DNA of 14,984 nt, taken from JACRPI01 sp041671005 (GTDB lineage: Archaea > Nanobdellota > Nanobdellia > Woesearchaeales > DSVV01). Position numbers and translations under genes: made by a program. Below the pieces are notes generated by a model. It did no database searches. It saw only the letters and a program-made list of their open reading frames with translations, and was not told the origin of the DNA. This document shows positions 14,498 to 14,984 of the stretch, one piece after another; within the stretch, counting starts at the first letter, position 1, and the number at the start of each line of letters is the position of its first letter. The stretch spans positions 1 to 14,984 of the forward strand of contig JBAZCJ010000026.1 of NCBI GenBank assembly GCA_041671005.1, written 5' to 3'.

Positions 14498-14984
14498 TTT
14501 AAAGTGAAATATACCCTCCTATTTGCTTTTCCTTTATTTTCACATTTAATTAATTCAATTGTACCTACTTCTTTTGTATTTTTAACATGGGTGCCCCCAT
14601 CTGCTTGAGTATCTATATTTCCTATTGTAATGACACGTATTTCTTCTATGCCTTGCTTTAATCCCATTGCTAACTTTGCTAATTCGGGTATTTTTTCTGC
14701 TTCTGCTCTAGGCATAAAAGAAATTGCAATTTCTTGATGTGTTGCAAGAAGATCATTTGCTTTATTGATATATTGTTGTATTTTTTCTCTGTCAAAATTT
14801 TCAAGATTAAAATCAACTCGAGATTGCTGAAGATCTAATTGATTTCCTGTAATCAATGCACCTACTTCTTTGACAAAAACACTGCTGAGGACATGACAAG
14901 CTGTATGCATGCGCATAATTGTATATCTTCGTTGCCAATCTATAATTCCTTTGATTGTGTCTCCTTGTTTTAGTCCTAGTTCTA
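14494..14984 (-). CDS. alaX: Alanyl-tRNA editing protein AlaX (5' part missing)
   Basis: Free-standing AlaX proteins hydrolyse Ser or Gly wrongly attached to tRNA-Ala. The frame is open to the window edge. The 22 codons before the first ATG (14916) encode family sequence, including KGIIDWQRRY, so that ATG is internal and the gene starts outside. Motifs, counted from that internal Met: the metal-binding H-x3-H in MHTACHVL (His4, His8), SRVDF (32-36), MPRAEAEKIPEL (68-79) and DTQADGGTHVKNTKEVG (102-118). The last aligns with the CGGTHV motif of AlaRS and AlaX, with Asp106 where Cys usually provides a zinc ligand and His110 kept. The missing N-terminal part would hold the beginning of the C-Ala-like/TGS-free barrel. 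It overlaps the GNAT gene by four bases. The family call is firm. Confidence 0.92.
   Translation of the reverse strand, partial: ELGLKQGDTIKGIIDWQRRYTIMRMHTACHVLSSVFVKEVGALITGNQLDLQQSRVDFNLENFDREKIQQYINKANDLLATHQEIAISFMPRAEAEKIPELAKLAMGLKQGIEEIRVITIGNIDTQADGGTHVKNTKEVGTIELIKCENKGKANRRVYFTLK

Overview
The window looks like chromosomal DNA of an archaeon, most likely a DPANN lineage of the Woesearchaeota type. The evidence is archaeal promoter grammar (TATA boxes of the TTTATATA/TTTAAATA kind about 23 bases before start codons), a family B DNA polymerase ending in a sliding-clamp (PIP) motif, a lipoprotein with the Cys-rich CGDxIC...CPEDC motif and an S-layer-like domain, an AlaX-type editing protein, AT-rich sequence and compact gene spacing. 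The lineage call rests on recollection of families, not on a search.

Left part, 1-7593, all plus strand. A 538-residue protein of unknown function has an unusual leader carrying three consecutive inverted repeats (about 103-173) and a Shine-Dalgarno site. It is followed by NnrD (repair of hydrated NAD(P)H), a CRM/YhbY RNA-binding protein, an unknown 490-residue protein, a coiled-coil protein, and a 706-residue TIM-barrel protein. The last keeps nearly all metal ligands of endonuclease IV but has about 300 extra residues inserted in the barrel. Each of the last five has its own TATA box 23-24 bases ahead of the start codon, so they are probably transcribed singly as leaderless mRNAs.

Middle, 7637-10516, minus strand. 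A Pol II-type family B DNA polymerase is followed downstream by a two-gene unit for a small helical protein and a small zinc-finger protein. Divergent from the polymerase, across 79 bases holding two back-to-back TATA boxes, is a lipoprotein with an S-layer-like domain (plus strand). Its 3' end overlaps by 12 bases the 3' end of a convergent DEDDy exonuclease (YprB-like RNase H fold).

Right part, 12159-14984. The exonuclease and an MgtC/DUF4010 membrane protein diverge from what looks like a single shared TATA element. Then come a small unknown protein (plus), and on the minus strand a GNAT acetyltransferase overlapping by four bases the end of an alanyl-tRNA editing protein (AlaX) that runs off the right edge.

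The strongest cross-cutting observation is that TATA-to-start spacing is nearly constant (22-24 bases) for nine genes. It corrects three start codons (coiled-coil protein, DNA polymerase, small unknown protein). Only three promoter-proximal genes (the 538-aa protein, the small helical protein, MgtC) have Shine-Dalgarno-like sites in a leader. No CRISPR array, transposon, tRNA or complete rRNA was seen, and I found no clear multi-gene defence or novel system. The best candidates for novelty are the expanded endonuclease IV-like protein and the structured leader of the first gene.
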